A DNA stretch of 64,000 bases from Eleginops maclovinus (lineage: Eukaryota > Chordata > Actinopteri > Perciformes > Eleginopidae): contig NC_086354.1 in the NCBI RefSeq assembly GCF_036324505.1, positions 1,878,725 to 1,942,724 of the forward strand, read 5' to 3'. Shown here piece after piece: positions 52,331 through 61,800 of the stretch; position 1 is the stretch's first letter, and every line of letters starts with the position of its first letter. The position numbers and the translations under genes are program-made. The notes beneath the pieces were generated by a model. It was given only the letters and a program-made list of their open reading frames with translations, was not told the origin of the DNA and did not search any database.

Positions 52331-53092
52331 CCTAGATAAATATGTGAACAAAAAAAGCTAAATAAAAGATTAAAAGTAGGAAAAAAAGACATCAGTAAAT
52401 CGCAGGGAGCTGCTTTAACAGGCTGCCACTTAGCACGGCGCTAAGAGGCTTGGCTTCCGACAGTTTTTTCTGTCAGAAGTCACATGAGGAACGTGAAAAA
52501 GGTTATTCTACTTCGCTTAAGAATGATTGATTCTGATTGGCTGGGAGGAGGGCATTAACCTGGCAGGTTGCTCGCTGACTTGTTGGTTGTACTTGCTGCT
52601 GACTGAGCACAGCGTCATCAAATAGTAGATCACACAGAAATTTCAAACATGAGGTCCATTGTAAAAACAAGCCTTGCTTAAAAAAGTTTCTAAAATATGT
52701 CGGAAATCTATCGGAGGGTCAGTCGATACATAGTTTTGCAAGCGAGATGCAATGTAGCAACTACCTTATTAAACTAGTGATCAGATGCAGCCTTGTGTGG
52801 TTGCTATAGAGACTAATTAGCTACAGCTGAGGTAACGGTAAGGTCTCATTATACTACTCTGTAGCTATCCGTCAATCCGACTCCGTGGTCACGCAGAGGC
52901 TCATGAACCTTTCGAAGTTCTCCGTGGGGATGTCAGATACGCAGTGCAATTCACCGCCCGATCAGTAGGTATCGCTACGCAAGATGACCTAATCTCACGA
53001 CGTCTATAGTTAAAGTCCTTGATTGATTACCTTCTGGCTCTGTTCCACACAGTGAACAATGGTCAGATATCTCTGTTATAGCACTGGCGATG
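52331..53092. other. No gene seen
   Basis: About 760 bp of unrecognised sequence upstream of the Gypsy remnant. No repeats or frames of note. Confidence 0.5.
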
Positions 53093-53367
53093 TGTAAAAA
53101 GTCTACAGTTACAATGACAAAAGAAACGGGCAATTGTATTTATCACATTCAAAATGCAGACACATTTGTCAGAGAATGTGTATTGCGACATGCATTAGTT
53201 AATAGATGCTTTGCGACAGTTGGGGTCGTACAGGAGGGGGGGGGGGGGGCGTTTTACGTGAGTCTATGTTATGAACGGGGACATGTGTTAAGAGAGCACC
53301 GTATTAATGAAAGTAACAACAAAAACGAACTCTCATTATTTAAGAATAAACTAATACGTTTATTACA
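53093..53367 (+). repeat. Putative 5' LTR of a Ty3/Gypsy element
   Basis: The end at 53367 is well placed: TTATTACA followed by TGGTGTCAGAAGTGGTGG, a primer-binding site close to the 3' end of tRNA-Leu. AATAAA at 53345 fits the R region. The start is a guess from the matching ends TGTAA...TTACA. A G-homopolymer of about 15 is at 53236-53250. The second LTR is not in the window. Confidence 0.4.
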
Positions 53368-53419
53368 TGGTGTCAGAAGTGGTGGAGAACGGCAAAGTTT
53401 CAACCACCGGAGAGTTTTT

Positions 53420-54223
53420 GTTTTGAGAAGCCGGCGGAATGGCCTGACTGGAAAAAACGATTTTCCCGCTACAGGACGGCTACTCAACTGGACAAGGAGG
53501 ACGGTCCGGTTCAAGTGAGCACGCTGGTGTATGCACTCGGCAAGGAAGCGGAGAACATAATGAGCTCTTTCACCTTTGAAGAGGGGGAAAAGCGAAGAGC
53601 AGTTTGATGTAGTTATGACGAAGTTTGATGCCTATTTTATCCCGAGAGGTAACGTTATCCGCGAACATGCATGTTTCAACCAGAGAGTGCAGCATGTGGG
53701 CGAGCGCGCAGAGACATTTATCCGCGCTCTGTACGAACTGTCTGAACACTGTGACTTCGGTGCAAAACGAGAGGGACACATCAGAGACAGGATCGTGGTA
53801 GGCATTTCGGACAAAGAAATGTCACAGAAGCTACAGCTCATCCCGAAACTCACTCTGGAGATGACGGTAGCCTACAAGAGGTGCGGCAGTCCGAGGAGGT
53901 AAACGCACAGGTTTACCAGCAGGGGGAGCGAGCTTGTGCCGTTCAGGAAGTTGCGCAGAAACACGGCGGCGCGCAGACTAAAGAGTGGAGGTCGCACCAG
54001 GACAAATATAAACACAAAGACAGTGACCGCAGAAAATGCGGATGGTGCGGCAAAACACCACACACTCAGCATGGTAAGTGCCCAGCAAGACAGTCTGCAA
54101 CAAATGTGGAAAAAAGGGTCACTGGGAAAGAGCATGCAAAAGTTAGCTAGTGAGTGAAGTGACTCAGGATGATCACAATTACTACCTTGGCTCAGTTAAC
54201 AGCACATCTGATGATGATGATGA
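53420..54223 (+). pseudogene. Ty3/Gypsy gag, frameshifted
   Basis: The N-terminal gag block (EWPDWKKRFSRYRTATQLDK, ALGKEAENIMSSFTF) passes through a shift near 53590 to VVMTKFDAYFIPRGNVI, AETFIRALYELSEHCDFG and DRIVVGISDKEMSQKLQL. After another shift near 53885 a zinc knuckle, VCNKCGKKGHWERACKS, lies at about 54090-54138, then an acidic stretch. Gag forms the particle and binds the RNA. Several frame breaks make it inactive. It is cut at 54224-54231 by a hAT insertion; the protease continues at 57189. Confidence 0.8.
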
Positions 54224-54588
54224 GTGGACAGCAGTCCCGGCGTCACGGGGGGGCGTGAGGGGGCATCGCCCCCTCACGCGGACTGTCCGCCCCCTCAATC
54301 AAAATAGTATTTTTTTAATGTATTTTTTATTGTTTTTAGTTTTATTACAACAGTTTATGATGTGTTAAAAACAACTGAAAACTCCACTGACAAACCAAAA
54401 TGAACAGCATGGGTAAATAAAAAAACAGCTTTGCAATTTACGCAGTTTAGGCTACGTCAAATTGACGGTTAGCCTACTGACGGTCAGTGCGTCATCCCGA
54501 TTCCCGCCATAAAACAAAAACAAACGAAGCAACGTAGCAGCTATTTTAATTCAAGCGGACATTCAGAATATTTTATACATCTCTGTCT

Positions 54589-56925
54589 ATGGACAGAATG
54601 GATATTCGCAAATGGCTGAAAAAGCCAGAAACAACCACACCGTCGGCGGCATCACCGCCGCCTGGCAGCAGCAGCAGCAGGAGCACCGGAGAGGACGAGG
54701 AACACCTGCCGAGGGAGGAGCCGCGGGTTCAGCCTCGCAGTGAGGAGAGTGAGCTGGGTTCACTGGGACCGGAGAGCCCGCTGTCGCACTCACAGCATGG
54801 TTTAGGCCTACCAGAGGACCTCGGAGTTGACAAGCCAGCTCAGGTTCATCTCAGGCAGTTTCCAAAGAAGCAACAGCATAATAATGACTGTAAACGGTCA
54901 TTTTCGGCTAATTGGTACAACGAGAGAGACTGGCTTGAATATTCGCAGCAATTGGATGCAGCCTTTTGTTTTCCCTGCAGGAAATTTGGAGGGAGTGACT
55001 CCGTTTTCACAAGAACTGGATATACTAATTGGAAGCATGCTAATGATAAGGCAAAGGGATTTAGCAGGCACAGTAACAGCAAAGAGCATCAAGCATGCAA
55101 TGGTAGCTGGAAAGAGAAGGAAATGCGATGCAACACAGGCAGTGAAATTTCAACCATGGTTAACTCTCATCAGCTTGCGCGAAACCGCCTGTATGTGTCT
55201 GCAATTGTTGACATAATTGAATTTCTTGTCTCTAACGAACTGCCACTGAGGGGTGAAGTGGATTCAGTCAATAGCAGAGATGAACTGGGAAGCGGAATGT
55301 TTCTCTCCCTGTTTGGTTACACGCTGAGGCAAAACCAAGAGCTTGCAAAGGCTTTCAGTACAATTCCAAAAAACGCAACTTACACATCACATGATATTCA
55401 AAATCACATCATTGAACTGATGAGCACGATCGTAACAGAGCAAATTGTTAAAGATGTCGGGGAGTCATGGTTTACACTCAAGGTGGATGGAACTAAAGAC
55501 CCGACAGGCAGTGAAAATGTATCTATAGTTGTGCGTTATATGGACAAGGACTACAAAATGCAAGAGAGGCTGTTATCAATGCAGACAACGGACAAATGTG
55601 ATGCCCAGTCACTCACTAATGTTGTGCTTGATGAACTGTCAAATGCTGGCCTTGACGCAAACAAAATTCTTAGTCAGTGTTATGACGGAGCCAGCGTCAT
55701 GTCGGGACGAGAGGGAGGCATGCAGAAGCTTATTCAAAATAAGTTAAACAGAGAAGTGCCTTACATCCATTGTTTCAACCACCAATTACATTTGGTGATC
55801 GTGCATGCTATTTCCTCAGAGAGTGCAGTTGGGGATTTTTTTGAAGTGTGCAATTCCCTTTATACATTTATGAAAAAGCCCACTGTAGCCGCACAGTACA
55901 AAGGAGAGAAGCTTAAAAGGCTGTTAGAGCAGCGATGGACCGGACACCTTGACACGGTGTCTGTGGTGCTGAAGTCACACACTGCACTGGTGGACTTCCT
56001 GAAAGAGATCGGAACCATGGGAGCAAGTGCTGATGTGAAAATTGAATCTGTTGGACTTCACAAGGCCATTACAGAACGGAGCTTCACATTTCTCACCGGT
56101 GTGATGCACAAACTATTGGGGCTGATGGACCCAGCCAATCGGATGCTGCAAGCCGAAGAAACAGATCTAATCACTGCAGTCCAGCTCATTCAAAGTGCCT
56201 CTTCTTGCATAGAGGATCTACGATCAGATGCGGAATTTCAGAAACTGTGGTCTGACAGCGATGCAGGTGATGGCGCCGGCGTGCCTGCTCCTCCAAAACG
56301 GCAGCGGCAGGCCACCAGGACGCTACAAGACTACGTGGTGAGTGAAAGCCTTGGGCAGCGCGAAGTGGACATTCAACAAGAGTACAAGCGGCTGTTTTTT
56401 GGCATCATCGACTCTATTCTGAGTGAAATGGCTGCACGTTTCAGCGAGCGTAACGGGAAATATATGTCAGCTTTGGACGCTTTGGACCCCGCCAGTGTGA
56501 ATTTCCTGGAGGCTGAGAAAGTGAAACCACTACTGGATTTAACAAACACAGACATGGTTGAGGCACAGTTCACAGTTGCGCGAGAGTTTTTGAAAAGCCG
56601 GTGCACAGGCCAGGGAGAAGTGAGAGTGACTTTGAGTCACCTTGTTGCAAAGGAGTCCAGGGTATTAAGTGCCATGCCAGCGGTAATGACAGCATTCAAA
56701 CACGCACTAACATTCGGGGCATCAACTGCTACATGTGAAAACTCGTTCTCCACGTTGAAGAATGTATTTAGTGAGCACAGGCGCAGCATGTTGCATCGAC
56801 GCAAAGCCCATCTCATCCAGCTGGCCTTTGAGAATGACCTCAGTAGGAAATTCAAAGATGAATGGAAGGAGATGCTGCTGAGGAGGTTCCACTCGTCAGG
56901 AAAGAGGAGACTGCAACTCTACTGA
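54589..56925 (+). CDS. hAT transposase, ZMYM1-like, 778 aa, intact
   Basis: Intronless frame. The start MDRMDIRKWLKKPE has the DIRKWL motif usual at the N-terminus of these proteins, followed by a Pro/Ser/Glu-rich linker. A TTF-type zinc finger (about 105-170; CFPCRKFG near 126, HSNSKEHQAC near 160) probably binds the termini. The hAT core follows: SLFGYTLRQNQ region, first aspartate in TLKVDGTKD (about 298), second in QCYDGASVMSG (about 364), then HCFNHQLHLV. The C-terminal dimerisation region has the glutamate in TCENSFSTLKNVFSEHRR (about 713). No stop or frameshift is seen and the termini are complete, so the copy could be active or recently so. Confidence 0.92.
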   Translation: MDRMDIRKWLKKPETTTPSAASPPPGSSSSRSTGEDEEHLPREEPRVQPRSEESELGSLGPESPLSHSQHGLGLPEDLGVDKPAQVHLRQFPKKQQHNNDCKRSFSANWYNERDWLEYSQQLDAAFCFPCRKFGGSDSVFTRTGYTNWKHANDKAKGFSRHSNSKEHQACNGSWKEKEMRCNTGSEISTMVNSHQLARNRLYVSAIVDIIEFLVSNELPLRGEVDSVNSRDELGSGMFLSLFGYTLRQNQELAKAFSTIPKNATYTSHDIQNHIIELMSTIVTEQIVKDVGESWFTLKVDGTKDPTGSENVSIVVRYMDKDYKMQERLLSMQTTDKCDAQSLTNVVLDELSNAGLDANKILSQCYDGASVMSGREGGMQKLIQNKLNREVPYIHCFNHQLHLVIVHAISSESAVGDFFEVCNSLYTFMKKPTVAAQYKGEKLKRLLEQRWTGHLDTVSVVLKSHTALVDFLKEIGTMGASADVKIESVGLHKAITERSFTFLTGVMHKLLGLMDPANRMLQAEETDLITAVQLIQSASSCIEDLRSDAEFQKLWSDSDAGDGAGVPAPPKRQRQATRTLQDYVVSESLGQREVDIQQEYKRLFFGIIDSILSEMAARFSERNGKYMSALDALDPASVNFLEAEKVKPLLDLTNTDMVEAQFTVAREFLKSRCTGQGEVRVTLSHLVAKESRVLSAMPAVMTAFKHALTFGASTATCENSFSTLKNVFSEHRRSMLHRRKAHLIQLAFENDLSRKFKDEWKEMLLRRFHSSGKRRLQLY

Positions 56926-57076
56926 AGGTAAGAGCTGGTTATTTTATCATTTGTATTGTTGCTACTGTTTGTTAGCAATGTGGTTATTGATCATACGTTG
57001 TTGGATATGTTAGATCAGCGCCTCTGATCTGTGGAGTCTGTTTTGATGTTGCTCTGTTATGTTTTCTCATTCTATG

Positions 57077-57123
57077 CAGCATCATGTGACATGTCACCGC
57101 CGGTGACATGTCACATGATGCTG
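57077..57123. repeat. Perfect palindrome, 23-bp arms
   Basis: CAGCATCATGTGACATGTCA and CCG, one central C, then the exact reverse complement. It lies 65 bp inside the right end of the hAT, past the stop codon of its transposase. It could be a subterminal transposase site or a 3' UTR hairpin. Confidence 0.9.
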
Positions 57124-57188
57124 TGACTCACCGCCCCCCCTCGGTTTTCAGCTGCCCCCCCCTCTGTACTGAGCTGGAGCCGGGACTG

Positions 57189-57373
57189 GTGGACAGTCAC
57201 ACTGGATATTGAAAACAAACCTGTTAAGTTTAAAATCGACTCTGGAGCTGACTGCAGTGTTATGAGTGAGACTGTGTATGAAACACTTGAGCCAAAGAGA
57301 GTCCTACACAAGGCAAAGAAAGTACTGAGTGGTCCGGGGGGTGGGTTGCACTGTTTGGGGCAGTTCATCACAC
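57189..57373 (+). pseudogene. Ty3/Gypsy protease fragment
   Basis: The frame continues the Gypsy gene after the hAT with VTLDIENKPVKFKIDSGADC and SVMSETVYETLEPKR; DSGA is the active-site motif of retroviral-type aspartic proteases. It ends at 57373, where the next hAT terminus begins. RT and integrase are not in the window. Confidence 0.85.
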
Positions 57374-57492
57374 CAGGGCCGGTTCTAGCCCATTGGCTGC
57401 CCTAGGCCCCCCCCCAAGCTGACCAAAAAATATATATAGTATTTTTTAAAAATATATATTTTTTTAGATGGATCACCCAAACGATTTGTGAG

Positions 57493-57596
57493 GGATCAGC
57501 TTCTACAATCATAATAATGGATGTTAAATATTCTATAACCACTAGATGGCATGACACAGGAAATAAAATACGCATTATGATTGTAGAAGCTGATCC
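57493..57596. repeat. Hairpin with 23-bp arms
   Basis: GGATCAGCTTCTACAATCAT at 57493 is matched in reverse complement at 57574-57596, with a 58-bp loop. A further partial copy of the outer sequence (TAGATGGATCA) lies at 57468, so the unit may be a small MITE bounded by TAGATGGATCA repeats. Confidence 0.75.
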
Positions 57597-57599
57597 ATC

Positions 57600-57728
57600 T
57601 ACAAAAATCTTATTCTATTTTTAGTGTTTTTTTATGTTATTGTTGAGTGTTGTACTTGAGCGCAAAGATTAACCAGAGTCAAATTTCTTGTTTGTTTACA
57701 CAAATCTGGCCAATAAAGCTGATTCCGA
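57600..57728 (+). repeat. LINE/SINE 3' tail fragment
   Basis: It ends CTGGCCAATAAAGCTGATTC, a 3' end seen on many fish L2-type LINEs. There is no coding part; it is probably a severely 5'-truncated copy. Confidence 0.5.
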
Positions 57729-58082
57729 TAAAAACCTTGGATGAAAATCTGGCCCGTTTTAAGGCCTTAAATTTAAAGTTCATAATTTTAGACTTGTTAA
57801 GACCCCGCGGGAATCCTGTTTAAACCACATCCATTCCATCTAATCATTCTGATAGGTACACTATGTTATATGTATTATGCTGTACATTTATATTTGATAC
57901 ATGAACTACAGGCAACTACAGAACATTTTTATTTTTTAGAAACTTTGGAACTTTACCAACAACAACTGAATTGAAAATAAGAATAAATAAATGAGAAAGC
58001 ACAGTCTGTTGATTGTAAAGACTGAAAATAAATAAAATGTACAAATGCAATAAATATATAAAAATTAAGAACTGTAAAAATG

Positions 58083-58881
58083 TAAGTAATATGGTATTTC
58101 ACCACCAAAGTGTAAAGTAACATGGTATTTCACCACCAAAGTGTAAAGTAATATGGTATTTCACCACCAAAGTGTAAAGTAACATGGTATTTCACCACCA
58201 AAGTGTAAAGTAATATGGTATTTCACCATCAAAGTGTAAAGTAATATGGTATTTCACCACCAAAGTGTAAAGTAATATGGTATTTCACCATCAAAGTGTA
58301 AAGTAATATGGTATTTCACCATCAAAGTGTAAAGTAATATGGTATTTCACCATCAAAGTGTAAAGTAATATGGTATTTCACCATCAAAGTGTAAAGTAAT
58401 ATGGTATTTCACCACCAAAGTGTAAAGTAATATGGTATTTCACCATCAAAGTGTAAAGTAATATGGTATTTCACCATCAAAGTGTAAAGTAATATGGTAT
58501 TTCACCATCAAAGTGTAAAGTAATATGGTATTTCACCATCAAAGTGTAAAGTAATATGGTATTTCACCACCAAAGTGTAAAGTAATATCGTATTTCACCA
58601 TCAAAGTGTAAAGTAATATGGTATTTCACCATCAAAGTGTAAAGTAATATGGTATTTCACCATCAAAGTGTAAAGTAATATGGTATTTCACCACCAAAGT
58701 GTAAAGTAATATCGTATTTCACCATCAAAGTGTAAAGTAATATGGTATTTCACCATCAAAGTGTAAAGTAATATGGTATTTCACCACCAAAGTGTAAAGT
58801 AATATGGTATTTCACCACCAAAGTGTAAAGTAATATGGTATTTCACCATCAAAGTGTAAATTACCATGGTATTTCACAACC
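58083..58881. repeat. 31-bp minisatellite, about 25 copies
   Basis: The unit is AGTAATATGGTATTTCACCA followed by YCAAAGTGTAA. Variants alternate between CACCACC and CACCATC, with a few AACATGG or AATATCG copies; the AATATCG variant occurs twice about 124 bp apart, suggesting multi-unit duplications. The array stops 6 bp before the stop codon of the minus-strand transposase, so it lies in that gene's 3' UTR. A lone GTGTAAAGTGTAAAGTAAAA near 62526 recalls the unit. Confidence 0.95.
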
Positions 58882-58887
58882 AACTGC

Positions 58888-61800
58888 TCAAAATTGAACA
58901 CGCCTAGCCTTCCCTATCGCAAATTCAGCAATGGTGTCATCGAATGATATCTGGCTTGACACGTCTTGGTTTATACTTATAAGAGCAAGCCCATTGAGAC
59001 GTTCTTGGCTCATTGTTGAGCTAAGGTATGTTTTGATTAACTTTAACTTTGAAAAGCTTCTCTCTGCAGAAGCTACTGTTACTGGAAGGGTAGCAGCAAC
59101 TCTGAGGGCGACCCACATGTTTGGAAAGATTTCTCCCAATTTCTTCTCGTATAAGAAAGTTAAAAGATCCATATTGGTCATGCTAGCTTTTAGCAAATCA
59201 GGTAAATTCTGCATTTCCATCGCTAGTTCCCTCCCATCCAGGTCTGACTGCCCACCACAGCTCAGGGTTTGACTAAGTTCTTCACACTTCTTTATGAGCT
59301 CTTCCTCTGGGAGATTTGGGAAGTTCACAAGCACTCCAAAATTTTCCTCAACATCACCTAAAGTTTTGAAACGCTCCTGCAATGATGCAACCGCCACATC
59401 AACCAGCACATTAAAAAAGGAAATGTCTAATTGTTTGAGTGCATTCCCCTCTGGCTCATCTGGAGATTCATAAGAGAACTGTCTCTTTGTCTTACGCAGC
59501 CTCTTCTGCTTCAGAGCAGTTTCGACATTCATCTCCTCACAGAGTTCTCTGGCTGATACCTGGGCTGAAATAAAACCATTTCCTCTATAGGTGGTGAGAG
59601 AGGCTTCTGCAGTCTTAAGGAGCTGAAGAGCCATATCCAATTGCATGGACACAGACTGCATCATTTTGCTGACATGTTGAATTTTGACAAGGATATCATA
59701 CCAAACCACACTGCACATGCAAAATCTGTATGACCCTACCTCCTCAGCCAAGGACTGTGCCTCAGTTCCAACAATATCATCTGTGGCACTATCCCTCACC
59801 TCTAGTAGAGCCTCTCTGACTTCTGCTGTCTGAAATCTTACAGCCTGGACACTATTTATCCGGCTTTCCCACCTGGTGTTGGACCAAGATTTCAGAGTTG
59901 TCTTAACATGCTGCTTCAAAATGTTCCATCTTTGTGTGGAAGCAGAGAATAGTGTGAGTAGCTTTGTAAGTAGCCAAAGTAATTTCTGGCCTCGGTTGAG
60001 CTTTTTGATGCATCTGCTACCACCAAGTTTAGAGTATGGGCTCTACATTGAACAAATAAAGCCCGAGGGTTTAGTCTCAGGAATCTGGCTTGGACTCCCT
60101 TTGACTTTCCCTTCATATTTGCACCATTGTCATATGATTGCCCACGACAATCTTCAAGGTTTCAAGGTTTCAAGGTTTTATTGGTCATATGCACAGCAGA
60201 TACAGCGTATATGTTGGCAATGAAAATCTTATGTCGCGTGCTCCTCCAACAACTCAACATACATGGTGCAAAAGATAAATAAAATAGTGAAAAAGAGAGA
60301 AGAATATTTACAATATCAACAATACAGATTTGAGGATGTGAAATATATACATATGTGGAATACATTGAAAGTATTTAAATACTTTACACTGTTGAATGAG
60401 GAGGTATGGACAGATGCATATATTATGTAACAGATGTATATGGCAGATATGTATAATATATAGATATGTGTACTATAAACAGATATGTATGGCAGATGTG
60501 TATAATATATATGTATGTGTGTACTATAAACAGATGTGAGTAGACATTCACACAGCTCAGGAGTTCAGCAGTCTTATAGCCTGTGGTATAAAACTGTCTC
60601 TGAGTCTGGTGGTCTTGGTCCGGATGCTGCGGTACCGTCTGCCAGACGGCAGCAGACAGAACAGATTGTTGCTGGGGTGGTGGGGGTCCTTTAATATCCT
60701 ACCGGCCTTCTTCCTACACCGCTGGGTGTAGAGGTCCTCCATGGATGGCAACTCCGTCCTGGTGATGTGCTGAGCAGTTTTCACCACCCTCTGTAGAGTC
60801 TTACGGTTGAGGGCGGTGCAACTGCCATACCAGGCGGTGATGCAGCCAGTCAGGATACTCTCGATGGTGCACCTGTAGAAGTTGCAGAGTATCCTGGAGT
60901 CCATGTTGAACTTCCGCAGCCTGCGGAAGAAGAAGAGCCGCTGTCGAGCCGTCTTGGATATGACCCTGGTGTGATGTGTCCATGTCAGGTCCTCACTGAT
61001 GTTAACCCCGAGGAACCTGAAGCTGCTGACTCTCTCCACAGGAGTCCCGTCGATGGTGATGGGTGTGTGTGCTTCTCTCTGCCTCTTCCTGTAGTCCACA
61101 ATCAGCTCCTTTGTTTTGCTGACGTTGAGATGGAGGTTGTTGTCCTGGCACCAAGATGTCAGGGCTCTGACCTCCTCTCTGTACGCCGTCTCGTCGCCGT
61201 CTGTGATCAGGCCGATGACGGTCGTGTCGTCAGCAAACTTGATGATGGTGTTGGAGCTGTGTGTGGCCACGCAGTCGTGCGTGAACATCTTCAAGGGGAA
61301 TGTAAATTCCTCAAGCTTTCTCAGAATGAGGATTGAAAGGCTTTCTCCAGTGGATGATTCTACTTCAAGGAACCCCATTAAGTACTCTTTTACTGCTGGT
61401 GTTTCTTGTATCGCGACAGTTCGAATTACAACCGACAGTTGCTCTTGGTGGCTCACGTCCGGAGTACAATCCAAAATGACTGAGAAATATTTTGATTGTT
61501 TTATTTCCCTAATCATATGCTGCACAATTTTGTCACCATTACAATCAATCAACTCGTTCTGAATAATCTTCCCTAAGTATGTTGTGTGCAGTCCTCCTCT
61601 TTCAGCCGCAGCAACATGTTGTCTGAGGAATGGGTGAAACTTGACCAAGAGCTCAACCTCTTTGAGGAAGTTCCCATTGTTTGGCTGTTAAAGCCTGTCT
61701 GACCCTCCCCTAGTGGAATATTGTGCTCTGCCAATGAATGAATGATGGCCACCAACCTAGTCAGGACCTCACGCCATCTCCTCCTTTCAGCCTGAAGAAG

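Larger units (their letters stand above)
54232..57188 (+). mobile_element. Complete ZMYM1-like hAT element, 2957 bp
   Basis: The termini CAGTCCCGGC and GCCGGGACTG are near-perfect inverted repeats with the 8-bp duplication GTGGACAG at 54224-54231 and 57189-57196. The subterminal region has a GC-rich hairpin (GGGGGCGTGAGGGGGC / GCCCCCTCACGC at 54247-54278). It holds one uninterrupted transposase gene and a 45-bp palindrome (57077-57123). It splits the Gypsy gag-protease gene. Confidence 0.93.

Noticed and set aside
53090..53518. 142-codon frame over the Gypsy LTR and gag start
   Set aside because: It crosses the LTR, the primer-binding site and a G-homopolymer; the real gag frame is different.
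58083..58881. CRISPR-like array of 31-bp repeats
   Set aside because: Units are strictly tandem with no spacers and the context is eukaryotic TE sequence; it is a minisatellite.
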